A stretch of 64,000 nt of DNA from an uncultured Clostridia bacterium (GTDB lineage Bacteria; Bacillota; Clostridia; Oscillospirales; Ruminococcaceae): the NCBI GenBank assembly GCA_945876755.1, contig CAMCPM010000002.1:1-64000 (forward strand). Reading direction: 5' to 3'. Positions 51,999 through 61,210 of this stretch are shown piece after piece (position 1 is the first letter of the stretch; each line of letters starts with the position of its first letter). The position numbers and the translations under genes were made by a program. Below the pieces are notes generated by a model. It was given only the letters and a program-made list of their open reading frames with translations, searched no databases and had not been told where the DNA came from.

Positions 51999-54530
51999 AT
52001 GAAACGATTGGTAATCGGCATGATCGCTCATGTTGACTCGGGAAAAACCACGCTGTCCGAAGCTATGCTATATTGTGCAGGAGAAATACGCAAGCCGGGC
52101 AGGGTCGATCACGGCGACGCTTTTCTTGACACTCACTCAATTGAGCGAAGCAGGGGCATTACCGTTTTTTCAAAGCAGGCGGTCATGCGTATCGGCAAAA
52201 GCGAATATACTCTTCTTGACACGCCGGGTCATGCTGATTTTTCTGCCGAGACTGAACGGGCTTTGCAGGCTCTTGATTATGCGGTGCTTGTTATCAGCGG
52301 TACGGACGGCGTTCAAAGCCACACCGAAACCCTTTGGCGGCTTCTTGCGAGATACAGGATACCGACCTTTATTTTTGTAAATAAAATGGACATCTCCGCT
52401 TATGAAAGCACTGTGCTTATGGGCGGACTTTCCAAGCGGCTCGGCAGCGGATGTATTGATTTTACGTTGGACCGAAGCCGTGAAGAGCTTTTCGAGGAAG
52501 CTGCAATGTGCGATGAAAAGCTTATGGAAAGCTATCTTGAAAGCGGAGAAATTTCTGACAGCGATATCCGCAGGGCTGTTTCCGAGAGAAAGCTTTTCCC
52601 TTGCTTTTTCGGTTCGGCGCTGAAGCTTCAGGGCATTGAGGAGTTCCTTGACGGACTTGATTTTTACACCGAAGAAAAAGAGTACAAAGGCGAATTCGGT
52701 GCAAGAGTTTTCAAGATAACCGAGGAACAGGGCGTGCGGCTCACGCATATGAAAATTACCGGCGGAAGCCTTCGGGTAAAAAGCATGGTCGGCGATGAAA
52801 AGGTAAATCAGATACGCATTTATTCGGGAGCGAAATTCCGTACCGCAGACGAGGTATTTGCAGGCTCGCTCTGCGCTGTTACGGGGCTTTCCAAAAACTA
52901 TTCGGGAGAGGGTATAGGCGCTGAAAAAAATGCGGATATGCCGCTGCTTGAACCGGTGCTGAACTACAAGCTGATACTTCCGCCGAAAACCGATATGCAC
53001 ACGGCGCTTATTCAGATGCGCAGGCTTGAAGAGGAGGATCCCCAGCTTCACGTTGTCTGGAACGAACAGACCCAGGAGATCCACGTTCAGCTTATGGGCG
53101 AGATACAGCTGGAGATACTGAAAACCGTTATTGCGGAGCGTTTCGGGTATGATGTGAGATTTGACACGGGAAGTATCGTGTATAAGGAAACTATTGCTAA
53201 TATCGTTGAGGGTATCGGGCATTATGAGCCTTTGCGGCACTATGCGGAGGTTCACCTCCTGCTTGAACCGGGAGAGCGTGGAAGCGGTCTGCATTTTGCT
53301 TCCGACTGCCGTGAGGACGACCTTGACCGTAACTGGCAAAGGCTTATCCTTACTCATCTTGAGGAAAAAATGCACGTTGGAGTGCTGACAGGTTCTCCGA
53401 TAACCGATATGAAGATAACGCTTATTGCAGGCAGGGCGCACCTTAAACATACCGAGGGCGGAGATTTCCGTCAGGCGACATACCGTGCTGTGCGGCAGGG
53501 ACTCCGTTCTGCCGAAAGTGTACTTCTTGAACCGTGGTACGACTTTACAATTGAAGTTCCATCGGATTCGGTAGGCCGTGTTCTTTCCGATATACAGCGT
53601 ATGAACGCTGAATTTTCTGCACCCGAAACGGACGGGGAAATGTCCGTTATAAAAGGCAGTGCTCCTGTTTCGGAAATGCAGGATTACCGAAACGAGCTTA
53701 TCGGTTATACTCACGGAAAAGGCTGTATCGACCTGATTTTAAAAGGGTATCTGCCATGTCACAATACCGATGAGGTAGTCGCAGAAATAGGATACAGCTG
53801 CGACTCTGACCTTGAAAATTCCGCAGACAGCGTTTTCTGCGCTCACGGCGCAGGATTTAACGTGAAGTGGGACGAAGTTCCTTCTTATGCTCATATTGGC
53901 AGTCGCAGGGAAAAGTCTGAAAATTCCGAAACGGAAATCACTGTGCGGCAGGTAAGTGATTACCGTTCAAGGCTTGCTGAGGACAAGGAGCTTATGGAGA
54001 TTTTCGAGCGCACCTACGGCAAGATAAAGCGTGATGAACGGCACGCTCTTCATACCGAAAAGCACGTTCCGGAACAAAAATATAAGGCAAAGCCTTTGCC
54101 GCAGGGCCCCGAATATCTGCTTGTGGACGGCTATAACATTATCTTTGCGTGGGACGAATTAAAGGAACTTGCAAAGGATAATCTCGACCTGGCACGGAAT
54201 ACGCTTATCAACAGGCTGTGCAATTATCAGGGCTTCAAGCAGAATAACGTTATTCTGGTTTTTGACGCATACAAGGTCGGTGGAAATCACCGCGAGGTCG
54301 AACAATATCACAATATCAGCGTTGTGTATACCAAAGAGTCTGAAACGGCGGATTCATACATCGAAAAGGTCAGTCACGAGTTGGGAAAAACCAATCGCGT
54401 CTGTGTGGCGACTTCGGACGGCACGGAACAGCTTATTATTCTCGGCAACGGAGCTTATCGTGTTTCGGCGGCGGAATTTCACAAAGAGATGCAGTCCGTT
54501 GAAAAGGCTATACGGGAATTTATTGAATAA
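51999..54530 (+). CDS. TetM/EF-G-like translational GTPase fused to a YacP/Rae1-type NYN nuclease domain
   Basis: 843 residues. Residues 1-600 follow the ribosomal-protection (TetM) layout: G1 AHVDSGKT (10-17), G2 RGIT (52-55), G3 DTPGH (74-78), G4 NKMD (128-131), then EF-G-like domains II-V (a late VIKGSAPVSEMQDY...GKG block). After a charged linker, residues about 705-843 form a NYN/PIN-like nuclease with the YacP sequence pattern LLVDGYNIIFAW, VILVFDAYKV, KESETADSYIEK and VATSDGTEQ, whose acidic residues are all kept. B. subtilis YacP (Rae1) cuts mRNA in the ribosomal A site. It is a single transcript ending in a terminator. Tetracycline resistance is possible but not implied. Confidence 0.88.
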   Translation: MKRLVIGMIAHVDSGKTTLSEAMLYCAGEIRKPGRVDHGDAFLDTHSIERSRGITVFSKQAVMRIGKSEYTLLDTPGHADFSAETERALQALDYAVLVISGTDGVQSHTETLWRLLARYRIPTFIFVNKMDISAYESTVLMGGLSKRLGSGCIDFTLDRSREELFEEAAMCDEKLMESYLESGEISDSDIRRAVSERKLFPCFFGSALKLQGIEEFLDGLDFYTEEKEYKGEFGARVFKITEEQGVRLTHMKITGGSLRVKSMVGDEKVNQIRIYSGAKFRTADEVFAGSLCAVTGLSKNYSGEGIGAEKNADMPLLEPVLNYKLILPPKTDMHTALIQMRRLEEEDPQLHVVWNEQTQEIHVQLMGEIQLEILKTVIAERFGYDVRFDTGSIVYKETIANIVEGIGHYEPLRHYAEVHLLLEPGERGSGLHFASDCREDDLDRNWQRLILTHLEEKMHVGVLTGSPITDMKITLIAGRAHLKHTEGGDFRQATYRAVRQGLRSAESVLLEPWYDFTIEVPSDSVGRVLSDIQRMNAEFSAPETDGEMSVIKGSAPVSEMQDYRNELIGYTHGKGCIDLILKGYLPCHNTDEVVAEIGYSCDSDLENSADSVFCAHGAGFNVKWDEVPSYAHIGSRREKSENSETEITVRQVSDYRSRLAEDKELMEIFERTYGKIKRDERHALHTEKHVPEQKYKAKPLPQGPEYLLVDGYNIIFAWDELKELAKDNLDLARNTLINRLCNYQGFKQNNVILVFDAYKVGGNHREVEQYHNISVVYTKESETADSYIEKVSHELGKTNRVCVATSDGTEQLIILGNGAYRVSAAEFHKEMQSVEKAIREFIE

Positions 54531-54555
54531 CAGGTGTTTAATTTTAGTATTTTTG

Positions 54556-54585
54556 CACGGCAGAAAAAAACTGCCGTGTTTTTTT
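54556..54585 (+). terminator. Intrinsic terminator
   Basis: CACGGCAG (54556-54563) pairs with CTGCCGTG (54571-54578) around seven A residues, followed by seven T. It ends the GTPase-nuclease transcript. Confidence 0.92.
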
Positions 54586-54595
54586 ATGTTACTAC

Positions 54596-54624
54596 TTGTT
54601 AAACTGCGGATTTTGTTGTATAAT
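54596..54624 (+). promoter_or_regulatory. Sigma-A-type promoter of the desulfurase-thiI operon
   Basis: TTGTTA (54596-54601), 17-bp spacer, TATAAT (54619-54624), 45 bp before the ATG. Confidence 0.7.
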
Positions 54625-54669
54625 AAAAATAATTATTGTTATTTTGCAAAAATGAAAGGATTGAAATAA

Positions 54670-55812
54670 ATGGCAGTTTATCTTGATAACGCTGCAACGA
54701 CCCGTCCCTGCGAGCCTGCTGTTTCTGCTGTGTTTCAGAATATGGTCGAGGATTACGGTAACCCGTCGTCCCTGCACGCTCTCGGACTGAAAGCTGAGCA
54801 GAATCTGAGCGAGGCGAGAAAGTCGATAGCGGCGGCGCTTGTATGCGACCCTCAGTGCATAACCTTTACATCGGGAGCGACCGAATGCAACAATACGGCG
54901 GTTTTCGGTACTGTTAAAAATTACGGCAAACGCAAGAAAAAAATCGTGGTTTCCGCAATCGAACATCCGTCAGTTGCAGAGCCTATCAAGTATCTTGAGG
55001 AAAAAGAGGGCTTCGAGGTCGTCCGCATTAAACCGTCACGCGGCGGAGAAATTGCTGTTGAGGATTTTATCGACGCTGTGGACGAAAATACCTGTCTTGT
55101 TTCCTGTATGCTGGTCAACAACGAAACGGGCTCTATCCAGCCTGTCAGAAAGATATTTTCATATGTGAAGCGCAACTTTCCGGAATGCGTTACACACTGC
55201 GACGCTGTTCAGGCGTTTATGAAGCTGCCTATCAAATCGGCTGAGCTTTTTGCAGACATCATAGTTGTTTCGGGACATAAAGTCCATGCCGTTAAAGGCG
55301 TTGGTGCAATGTACGTCCGCAAGGGGATAAGAGTTGCGCCTCTGCTTATGGGCGGCGGTCAGGAAAAGGGACTCCGTTCGGGAACCGAGTCGGTACCGCT
55401 TATCGCAGGCTTCGGGGCGGCGGTAAGGGCGCTTATGCCGACAATGTCCGTAGCTTACAGCAATGCTGAGGAAATTAAGGCATATCTGCTTAAAAAGCTT
55501 GCAAAGCTTGATTATATAACGGTAAATTCAGCAAGCGAGAACAGTTCGCCGTACATAACCAATTTCTCGGTAAAGGGTATACGTTCCGAAATTATGCTGC
55601 ATTTTCTTGAAAGCAAGGAGATATACGTTTCAAGCGGTTCTGCCTGCTCAAAGGGAGCGCACAGCTCCGTGCTGACGGCTATGGGTATTCCCGACAAGCT
55701 TGCAGATTCGGCGATACGGGTCTCCATCGGACGTACCACGACAAAGGGCGAAATTGACCTGCTTGTTAATGCAGTTCAGGAGGGATATCAGTCCCTTGCA
55801 AAGGCGAAATAA
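54670..55812 (+). CDS. Cysteine desulfurase (NifS/IscS family)
   Basis: 380 residues. The PLP Lys lies in VSGHKVHAVKGVGAMYV, and the sulfur-carrying Cys in YVSSGSACSKGAHSSV. YLDNAATTRP opens the chain as in NifS-like enzymes. It converts cysteine to alanine and enzyme persulfide. The next gene, 19 bp on, is thiI, so this copy probably donates sulfur for 4-thiouridine in tRNA, like NifZ of B. subtilis, rather than being the main Fe-S cluster enzyme. Confidence 0.94.
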   Translation: MAVYLDNAATTRPCEPAVSAVFQNMVEDYGNPSSLHALGLKAEQNLSEARKSIAAALVCDPQCITFTSGATECNNTAVFGTVKNYGKRKKKIVVSAIEHPSVAEPIKYLEEKEGFEVVRIKPSRGGEIAVEDFIDAVDENTCLVSCMLVNNETGSIQPVRKIFSYVKRNFPECVTHCDAVQAFMKLPIKSAELFADIIVVSGHKVHAVKGVGAMYVRKGIRVAPLLMGGGQEKGLRSGTESVPLIAGFGAAVRALMPTMSVAYSNAEEIKAYLLKKLAKLDYITVNSASENSSPYITNFSVKGIRSEIMLHFLESKEIYVSSGSACSKGAHSSVLTAMGIPDKLADSAIRVSIGRTTTKGEIDLLVNAVQEGYQSLAKAK

Positions 55813-55831
55813 ATTACTGAAAGGAATTATT

Positions 55832-57004
55832 ATGAAGGAACTTATCATATTCAAAGAGGGCGAGATCGCTCTGAAGGGACTTAACAAAAGAAGCTTCGAG
55901 GACGCATTTATCCATAACTTAAAGCACAGGTTAAAGCCGCTGGGCAAGTTTGAATACACAAAATCACAGTCTACGATATATGCAGTTCCCCAGTCCGATG
56001 ACATAGACCTTGACGAAGCTGTTGAGCGCGGCTCGAAGGTTTTCGGTGCGGCGGCGCTTTGCAGGGCTTTGGTAGTGGAAAAGGATTTTGACGTGATTTG
56101 CAGAGAGGCGGTTTCATATATCGAAGAAACTGCTATGATGTCCCGTACCTTTAAAGTGGAGGCAAAGCGTTCGGATAAGAAATTCCCCATGAAGTCTCCC
56201 GAAATTTGTATGGAACTGGGCGGAAAAATTCTTGAAGCGTATCCTCATCTTACCGTTGACGTGAAAAATCCTCAGATGGTCGTAACGGTTGAGATAAGAG
56301 ACACGTCGGCATATATCCATGCAGGAAATCTCCGGGGCGCAGGCGGTATTCCCGTTGGCACTTCGGGAAGTGCAATGCTGCTTCTTTCGGGCGGTATTGA
56401 CAGTCCCGTTGCGGCGTATATGATGGCAAAACGCGGTGTAAAGCTTTCTGCTATACACTATGTTTCGCCGCCGTATACTTCCGAAAGAGCAAGACTCAAG
56501 GTTGAACGTCTTTGCGAAAAGCTTACGCCCTACTGCGGCGATATTGCTTTTTATTGTGTGCCGTTTACAAAAATTCAGGAGGCGCTGCGTGATAACTGTC
56601 CCGAGGAGCTTTTCACCATACTTATGCGCCGTCTGATGATGGAAATTGCTCAGAGAATTTCCGAAGAAAAGGACATTCAGGCGCTTGTTACGGGCGAGAG
56701 TGTGGGTCAGGTCGCAAGTCAGACAATGGGGGCTATCGTCTGCACCGACGCCGCCTGCAGAATGCCTGTGTTCCGTCCCGTGATCGGTATGGACAAGACT
56801 GAAATTGTTGAGATAGCAAGAAAAATCGACACTTTTGATATTTCAATCGAGCCGTATGAGGACTGCTGCACTGTGTTTACTCCGAAGCACCCCAAGACAA
56901 GACCCGTTCTTGCAGATGTTGAGGCTGCACAGAATGCTTTTGACTTTGAGCCGCTTATTGCCGAAGCTGTTGCAGGAACGGAACTTAAGGTCATCAAGCT
57001 GTAA
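55832..57004 (+). CDS. thiI: tRNA 4-thiouridine synthase ThiI
   Basis: 390 residues from the ATG at 55832 (GAAAGGAA upstream); the open frame from 55700 overlaps the desulfurase and lacks a ribosome site. Domains: an N-terminal ferredoxin-like region and THUMP (about 1-165), then the PP-loop ATPase with LLLSGGIDSPVAAYMMAKRG. LVTGESVGQVASQT and the Cys of EDCCTVFTP are conserved. The C-terminal rhodanese domain of E. coli ThiI is absent, as usual in Gram-positives, where the partner desulfurase delivers sulfur directly. Confidence 0.94.
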   Translation: MKELIIFKEGEIALKGLNKRSFEDAFIHNLKHRLKPLGKFEYTKSQSTIYAVPQSDDIDLDEAVERGSKVFGAAALCRALVVEKDFDVICREAVSYIEETAMMSRTFKVEAKRSDKKFPMKSPEICMELGGKILEAYPHLTVDVKNPQMVVTVEIRDTSAYIHAGNLRGAGGIPVGTSGSAMLLLSGGIDSPVAAYMMAKRGVKLSAIHYVSPPYTSERARLKVERLCEKLTPYCGDIAFYCVPFTKIQEALRDNCPEELFTILMRRLMMEIAQRISEEKDIQALVTGESVGQVASQTMGAIVCTDAACRMPVFRPVIGMDKTEIVEIARKIDTFDISIEPYEDCCTVFTPKHPKTRPVLADVEAAQNAFDFEPLIAEAVAGTELKVIKL

Positions 57005-57015
57005 TTTATCTGCAA

Positions 57016-57050
57016 ACCCGGGAACAATACCGTTTCCGGGTACTTTTTTT
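57016..57050 (+). terminator. Intrinsic terminator after thiI
   Basis: ACCCGGGAAC (57016-57025) pairs with 57032-57041 (one G-T pair), followed by seven T at 57044-57050. Confidence 0.88.
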
Positions 57051-57111
57051 GATTACAATGTGTAAAACAGATGAAATGTTTTGGCATATGCTACAAAATG
57101 TGAGGAATTCC

Positions 57112-57140
57112 TTGACGAATTGACGAAAAAGGTGTATTAT
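57112..57140 (+). promoter_or_regulatory. Sigma-A-type promoter of the sortase cluster
   Basis: TTGACG (57112-57117), 17-bp spacer, TATTAT (57135-57140). It lies 64 bp before the first sortase start and may drive the whole sortase-spoIID run. Confidence 0.7.
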
Positions 57141-57203
57141 AGTAGTATCAGTAGTTGTATTCACACGCTGATTTTATCTTGAAACGGAGGCTTTATTTCA
57201 GCT

Positions 57204-58163
57204 ATGGCACTTTCCGGAAGCGCTAAGAAAGCCTATAAAAAGGCTGTCAAAGCGAAGAAAAAAAAGAAGCGGGGTCATTGGCTTCTTATTCAGAAGGGGG
57301 ACAGTGCCAAAGAGGTTGCAAGCAAGCTTTTTACACAGCTTGCCGTGCTTGTTCTTATCGGCTGCGGTGTGATCCTTGCAAACGAGCTTAGACTTTCTTT
57401 GAGCGCAAAATTTCTGAACGATTCCTTAAAGGATCTTTATTATACCTATATCAGTCCCGGCGACAACGGCGGCGAAATTCTCGACAGTGCAAAGCAGCTT
57501 CTTGAGATAAATCCCGATACTGTCGGATGGGTTCATATTGAGGGTACTAACGTATCTCTGCCAGTTGTTCAGCGTACTTCAAAGGACGGTAACGAATACT
57601 ATCTGAAAGTCGCTTTTGACGGCAGCTCCAACAAAGCCGGTACGGTTTTTATGGATATGAGAAACGTTATTAACGCTCACGAACGTTCGGATAACCTTAT
57701 CCTTTACGGTCACAACCAGAAGGACAAGACTATGTTCGGCGATCTGGCGTACTACAAAAAGGATCTGGCTTATTATTCCGAACACCCGGTAATACAGTTC
57801 AGCTCAAATTACAGAATGGATAATTACAAAATTTTCGCTTATTTCGTAACGCCTGTGCTTGAGTCACAGACGGCTGATGGTGTTATCTTTGACTATCATA
57901 ACGACCTAAACTTCAACAGCAAGGCGGAATATAACGAGTTTATTGACAATATAATGCTTAGAACGCAGATAATCACTCCTGTGGACGTGCAGTACGGCGA
58001 TGAGTTCCTGACGCTTTCTACCTGTTCAAACGAATTTGAACCGTCAAGATTCGTGGTGTTTGCTAGAAAGGTCCGTGAGGGAGAAGACCCTGCGGTCGAC
58101 GTTTCACAGGCATATCTCAATCCGAATGCGAAAGAGCCGGATTGGAACGTAATTTACAAATGA
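57204..58163 (+). CDS. Class B sortase 1
   Basis: 319 residues. A highly basic cytoplasmic arm (Lys-rich, 1-30) with the KGD motif (31-33) precedes one membrane anchor (about 43-60); the catalytic domain faces outward. The sortase B triad is intact: His170 in LYGHNQKDKTMFG, Cys274 in LSTCSNEF and Arg282 in SRFVV. It cleaves an NPxTG-like signal and links the protein to the wall or to another protein. It starts a run of four sortases; CGGAGG stands 13 nt before the ATG. Confidence 0.92.
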   Translation: MALSGSAKKAYKKAVKAKKKKKRGHWLLIQKGDSAKEVASKLFTQLAVLVLIGCGVILANELRLSLSAKFLNDSLKDLYYTYISPGDNGGEILDSAKQLLEINPDTVGWVHIEGTNVSLPVVQRTSKDGNEYYLKVAFDGSSNKAGTVFMDMRNVINAHERSDNLILYGHNQKDKTMFGDLAYYKKDLAYYSEHPVIQFSSNYRMDNYKIFAYFVTPVLESQTADGVIFDYHNDLNFNSKAEYNEFIDNIMLRTQIITPVDVQYGDEFLTLSTCSNEFEPSRFVVFARKVREGEDPAVDVSQAYLNPNAKEPDWNVIYK

Positions 58164-58176
58164 TTGAGGTTTCTTT

Positions 58177-59172
58177 ATGGCAGGATATAAAAACAGCAAG
58201 CAGAGCTTTGCGGACAAATTTATTCCGCGGAAAGGCGACTCCAAGGCGGAGCTTGCAAGAAAAATCGTTACACTTTTTTCAGCAGTAGTTTTTGTGGTTG
58301 CAGTTGCAATTTTAGCGGGATATTTTGTTCAGCAGGCAAAGATCAAGCGTGATATTGAAGAGCAGCGTAAAAAACATACCGAACCTGTGGTTATTACTCA
58401 GATGACGACTACCGCTCCTGCGGAATCCGAAACCGAACCGACTACGACCGAGCCTCCCCCGCTGGTACTGCTTGAAAATATGGCAAGCTTTGTTGAGGAT
58501 AATCCCGATACGGCAGGCTGGCTTACTGTGCCTAACACAAAGATAGACAACGTGGTTCTCCAGACGGATAACAACGACTATTATATGAACAAAGACTTTT
58601 ACGGGAACAAAAATATTGCAGGACAGCTGTTTATTGATTACAGATGTATTGCTAATGATTATAACGACAACCAGAGCGACAATCTTATTATTTACGGACA
58701 TAATCAGGCTGACCAGACAATGTTCGGCACGCTGAAAAAGTATAAGATAAAAAAGGATAATACCAAGAATTTTGACTTTTATCTTGAAAATCCGACATTT
58801 ACTTTCAGCAACCTTTATGAGGAATATACATATAAGATAATTGCAATGTTCGTTATTGAGGTTGAGCCGTATCAGACAAGAGACGGAATTATTTTCGATT
58901 ACCATAACTATGTTAATTTCAACAAGAAGAAAACCTTCTCCACTTTTGAGGAGAATCTTCTTGCAAGAACCGCTGTAAATACAGGCGTTGATTTCAATGA
59001 AAATGACAAGTTTATCACGCTTTCAACCTGTTCAAACGAGTTTGAACCGTCCCGTTTTGTGGTTATCGGCAGACGCGTTCGTGATGGGGAAAGCGCTGAG
59101 GTAAACGTGTCTCTTGCGGAAATCAATACCGATATGCTTGAACCCGATTATAGCTATATTTACAGCAGATAA
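58177..59172 (+). CDS. Class B sortase 2
   Basis: 331 residues. Same plan as the first, 13 bp downstream: KFIPRKGDSKAELARK (KGD 19-21), a membrane anchor (about 33-52), an extracytoplasmic Thr/Glu/Pro linker (66-96), then the sortase B fold with His175, Cys285 and Arg293. Close spacing means co-expression with the other three. Divergence from sortase 1 in the substrate-facing loops suggests a different target, but none is visible in the cluster itself. Confidence 0.92.
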   Translation: MAGYKNSKQSFADKFIPRKGDSKAELARKIVTLFSAVVFVVAVAILAGYFVQQAKIKRDIEEQRKKHTEPVVITQMTTTAPAESETEPTTTEPPPLVLLENMASFVEDNPDTAGWLTVPNTKIDNVVLQTDNNDYYMNKDFYGNKNIAGQLFIDYRCIANDYNDNQSDNLIIYGHNQADQTMFGTLKKYKIKKDNTKNFDFYLENPTFTFSNLYEEYTYKIIAMFVIEVEPYQTRDGIIFDYHNYVNFNKKKTFSTFEENLLARTAVNTGVDFNENDKFITLSTCSNEFEPSRFVVIGRRVRDGESAEVNVSLAEINTDMLEPDYSYIYSR

Positions 59173-59190
59173 ACCGAGGTCTGTTAAATT

Positions 59191-61170
59191 ATGCCTAATA
59201 TGCCAAATGAAGAAAAAAAATATACTGTTGATGACATTCTTGATGAGTACAGCGGCAAAATTTCCGATACAGAGGCAGTTCAGGAATCAAGCGGTGAAGC
59301 AACTGCCGATGAAGAACTGATAGAAGAAAATTCGGCTGGATCAGTACAGGAAAAGGATGACGAGGAAATTTTTGCCGATGACGACAGCGCAGACGACACG
59401 GAAATAGTTGAGGAAATTCTTGAAGAGGACATTTCTGCGGCTGCTGACGCTGATATTTCGCTTGACACTGACGAAATTTCCGAAAGCGAAGAGGTCTCCG
59501 AAATTTCAGAGTGGGTAGAAGCAGGTATTTTAGAAAAGCTTGAAGATATTGCCGATACCGAGGAGACTGGGCTTTTTTCCGAGTCTGTATCTGAGAAGAA
59601 TGATGAAGAAGCTGCGGAAACTCAGGAAGAAACTGATTCTGAGGAGGAGTCTGCGGAATCCGAAGAAGCTGAATCCGAATCTGATGAAACAGCTTGCACA
59701 GAAGATATTTCCGAGGAAATATCCGATGTGAACGAAAGCTTTATGAAAAAGCTTTTGCACGGTGCTTTTCCATGCAAAGGCGACAGCATAGGCGAGATCA
59801 TTAGAAAAATTATTTTCCTTGCGGCAGTAATTGTTTTTATCGGCGCAGGAATCATGCTTATAAGTACGCTGGTTCAATCAAATGACGCTCTTGCCGACAA
59901 AGAGGAAGTTCAGAGCATTATCACAACGACTGTTGCTACTACTGTTGACAGCGATGGAAATGTGGTAACGGTCGCTCCTACAGAGGAGGAGATCGCCGAG
60001 CATAACTTTAACGTTGCGGAGCATTTCAAAAGCATCAATGAGGACTACAAGGGATACCTTGAGGTTGCAGGCTGCGATATCTACGAGCCTGTAATGCAGG
60101 GAGACGACAACAAGTATTATCTTACGCACAACTATTACGGCGGTACCAATAAAGCCGGTACCGTATTTATGGATTACAGATGCAAGGTCGAAGAGGATTA
60201 CGTTTCGCCGAATGTCGTGCTTTACGGGCACAATCAGGAGGACGGAACAATGTTCGGAAACCTGAAGAATTATAAAAATAATGTTGAGTTTTACAGCGAA
60301 AATCCTGTGGTAAAGTTTAGTACCGAATATGAAACCGGTGAATACCTTATTTACGGCTTTTTCGTAACCAATGTTCTTGCCAAGCAGGACAGCAATGGTG
60401 AGGTTTTCCATTATCACGATTACATAGAAGCTTTAAACGATGAGGCTACTTTTAACTGGTATATGGACGAGGTGCAGGAGAGAAATCAGATAGTTTCTCC
60501 CGTTGATGTGCAGTACGGCGACAAGCTTCTTTGCTTGTCTACCTGTTCAAACGAGTTCTCTGATTCGAGGTTTGTGGTTTTTGCAAGAAAGCTCCGCGAG
60601 GGCGAATCGGCAGATGATTATGATTTTTCCAAGGCATACCTTAATCCCAATGCAAAGGGTGTTGATTGGAAAGCGATAATGTCCGGTGAGACTACGACGG
60701 TTTCTGTTGAAACAGATGAAAACGGCAATCCTATCGAAACTACAGCTCCGGTTGAGACGGACGAAAACGGTAACCCTATAGAAACGACTGTTCCCGTTGA
60801 AACGGACGAGGACGGCAATCCTATCGAAACCGAAGAGACAACCAAAAAGAAGAAGAAAAAGAAAAAAACTACAACTCAGACTTCCGAAACGGAGCAGGAA
60901 AGTTCGGCTTCTGAGGAGATTTCCGAAGTAAGTGAAGTTTCCGACGGGTCGGATGTTTCGGAAACTTCCGAAACAACAGAAGCTCCAAGGTATGCAGGTC
61001 CGACAGGACCTACCGGCACGACACCTGCACTGACGGAAGCAATCAGTTCCGGCAGTGAAAATGCAGGCGGCGAGCCTGTTCAGTCTGAGGCTCCTCCTGC
61101 CGAAACGGGAGTTCCCGAAAGCGCTGCGGATAATGCAGGTCAGCCTATGGGAACTGCGGCAGGTGCATAA
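59191..61170 (+). CDS. Class B sortase 3, chimera with acidic cytoplasmic arm and repetitive outer tail
   Basis: 659 residues, about twice a normal sortase B. Residues 1-185 are very acidic (Glu/Asp/Ser) and should lie in the cytoplasm; GAFPCKGDSIGEIIRK (KGD 196-198) leads into the anchor (about 207-228). The catalytic domain has His347, Cys452 and Arg460. After about residue 500 a low-complexity outer tail carries three 15-residue repeats of VETDENGNPIETT type, a run of eight Lys (552-559), a Ser/Glu stretch and AGPTGPTGTTP. Both extensions are unusual for sortases. Their role could be docking of cytoplasmic factors inside and wall contact outside. Confidence 0.9.
   Translation: MPNMPNEEKKYTVDDILDEYSGKISDTEAVQESSGEATADEELIEENSAGSVQEKDDEEIFADDDSADDTEIVEEILEEDISAAADADISLDTDEISESEEVSEISEWVEAGILEKLEDIADTEETGLFSESVSEKNDEEAAETQEETDSEEESAESEEAESESDETACTEDISEEISDVNESFMKKLLHGAFPCKGDSIGEIIRKIIFLAAVIVFIGAGIMLISTLVQSNDALADKEEVQSIITTTVATTVDSDGNVVTVAPTEEEIAEHNFNVAEHFKSINEDYKGYLEVAGCDIYEPVMQGDDNKYYLTHNYYGGTNKAGTVFMDYRCKVEEDYVSPNVVLYGHNQEDGTMFGNLKNYKNNVEFYSENPVVKFSTEYETGEYLIYGFFVTNVLAKQDSNGEVFHYHDYIEALNDEATFNWYMDEVQERNQIVSPVDVQYGDKLLCLSTCSNEFSDSRFVVFARKLREGESADDYDFSKAYLNPNAKGVDWKAIMSGETTTVSVETDENGNPIETTAPVETDENGNPIETTVPVETDEDGNPIETEETTKKKKKKKKTTTQTSETEQESSASEEISEVSEVSDGSDVSETSETTEAPRYAGPTGPTGTTPALTEAISSGSENAGGEPVQSEAPPAETGVPESAADNAGQPMGTAAGA
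60706..60840 (+). repeat. Three 45-bp coding repeats in sortase 3
   Basis: Codons for VETDENGNPIETT(A/V)P occur three times in tandem, with third-position differences between copies; the last copy ends in EE and runs into the Lys cluster. Confidence 0.85.
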
Positions 61171-61210
61171 ATAAAAAGATATGTGCATTTAAGAAAGGAA
61201 TGGTCAATAA

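Noticed and set aside
52170-53714. 514-codon minus-strand open frame opposite the GTPase-nuclease gene
   Set aside because: The plus-strand frame carries all GTPase motifs; the antisense frame shows no domain or ribosome site and is a shadow.
51999-54530. Simple call as a tetracycline resistance gene
   Set aside because: The GTPase part resembles TetM-type proteins, but the C-terminal nuclease and chromosomal context give no evidence of drug resistance. Resistance was left as a possibility only.
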